Shown: piece by piece, positions 63,771 through 64,000 of the stretch
Numbering within the stretch: the first letter of the stretch is position 1
Layout: every line of letters begins with the position of its first letter
Assembly: GCF_014694455.1 (NCBI RefSeq)
Contig: NZ_JAAUWT010000003.1
Span: 1-64,000, forward strand
DNA: 64,000 nt
Direction: 5' to 3'
Source of the DNA: Vibrio sp. S9_S30
GTDB taxonomy: Bacteria; Pseudomonadota; Gammaproteobacteria; Enterobacterales; Vibrionaceae
Translations under genes and position numbers: made by a program
The notes under the pieces: model-generated
Told to the model about the DNA's origin: nothing
The model's database searches: none
Seen by the model: the letters and a program-made list of their open reading frames with translations, nothing else

Positions 63771-64000
63771 TATCTCACCTCCTGAACAAAATGGGATTGA
63801 AACCGTTCCTCTGGCCAAAGTCGCCAAATGAGGTTCGTGTTGGTGTCGCGGACTTCATAACAAAGTGTCACTCGGATCAGTGTGCCCGTTGCTAAATTGG
63901 GCCAATTCGCCGTAGCACGGCACACCCCAGTTCCGAACAACGTTTCCCTTTTGTTGTTCGCTCGGTCAAACGTTTCAATTTGGACGCTGGCTTCTCCAGC
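63770..64000 (-). CDS. Partial TadE/TadF-like pseudopilin, C-terminal part
   Basis: An open minus-strand frame enters from beyond the window, runs 76 codons and ends TAG, its last base being the first of the TadG-like GTG start. The peptide contains GTGVCRATANWPN, TLIRVTLCYEVRD and LIWRLWPEERF, a beta-rich end with two Cys such as minor pseudopilins (TadE/TadF) carry. The operon continues to the right. Confidence 0.65.
   Translation of the reverse strand, partial: AGEASVQIETFDRANNKRETLFGTGVCRATANWPNLATGTLIRVTLCYEVRDTNTNLIWRLWPEERFQSHFVQEVR

Overview
The window looks like a chromosomal stretch of a marine gammaproteobacterium, most likely Vibrionaceae. The reasons are attC sites of about 125 bp that resemble the Vibrio cholerae repeats (VCR) at the left edge, a VF530-type small protein, and the general gene content. 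The genus cannot be fixed from sequence alone. Base composition is even, at moderate GC.

Region by region: (1) 1-1.4 kb is the edge of an integron cassette array read on the minus strand: two complete attC sites, part of a third, one cassette gene, and two diverged copies of a cassette with no convincing gene. No integrase is visible. (2) 1.7-15.1 kb is a ten-gene minus-strand catabolic cluster: isatin-hydrolase-like cyclase, FAD oxidoreductase, IorA/IorB 2-oxoacid:ferredoxin oxidoreductase, a flavin monooxygenase fused to an old-yellow-enzyme domain, 4HBT thioesterase, gentisate-type ring dioxygenase, FAH-family hydrolase, nitrilase-fold amidase and maleate isomerase. I propose that these genes, nearly in reaction order, take isatin through isatinate, 2-aminobenzoyl-CoA, 5-hydroxyanthranilate, maleamylpyruvate, maleamate and maleate to fumarate plus pyruvate. 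(3) 15.5-17.7 kb holds an exported catalase and an ankyrin partner. (4) 17.7-31.7 kb is mixed: diguanylate cyclase, DUF1800/DUF1501 pair, secreted transglutaminase-like protein, VF530 protein, thioesterase, O-acyltransferase, CDGSH protein, peroxiredoxin and a 5'-damaged GNAT gene.

(5) 31.8-41.4 kb is a ROK-regulated sugar ABC operon with binding protein, Gfo/Idh/MocA dehydrogenase, TIM-barrel isomerase, ROK kinase, ATPase, two permeases and an amino-sugar-phosphate deaminase-like enzyme. (6) 44.5-53.9 kb is an N-acetylgalactosamine (aga) PTS operon with two tandem DeoR regulators, agaZ, agaS, EIIB/C/D/A, agaA and kbaY, closed by a strong terminator. (7) 54-64 kb has a lipoprotein phosphatase, a cobalamin trio (cobD, cbiB, phosphatase), an ArsR regulator, two small dimeric-barrel proteins, a methyltransferase, D-serine dehydratase and the end of a Tad-pilus pseudopilin operon that runs off the window.

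Overlaying all of this is a striking pattern: about seventeen short, degenerate tandem arrays (units mostly 13-23 bp, every array with a different unit) lie in or next to intergenic gaps, several starting inside the last or first codons of a gene. They include a G-quadruplex-capable G-rich array and an 83-base pure pyrimidine tract.
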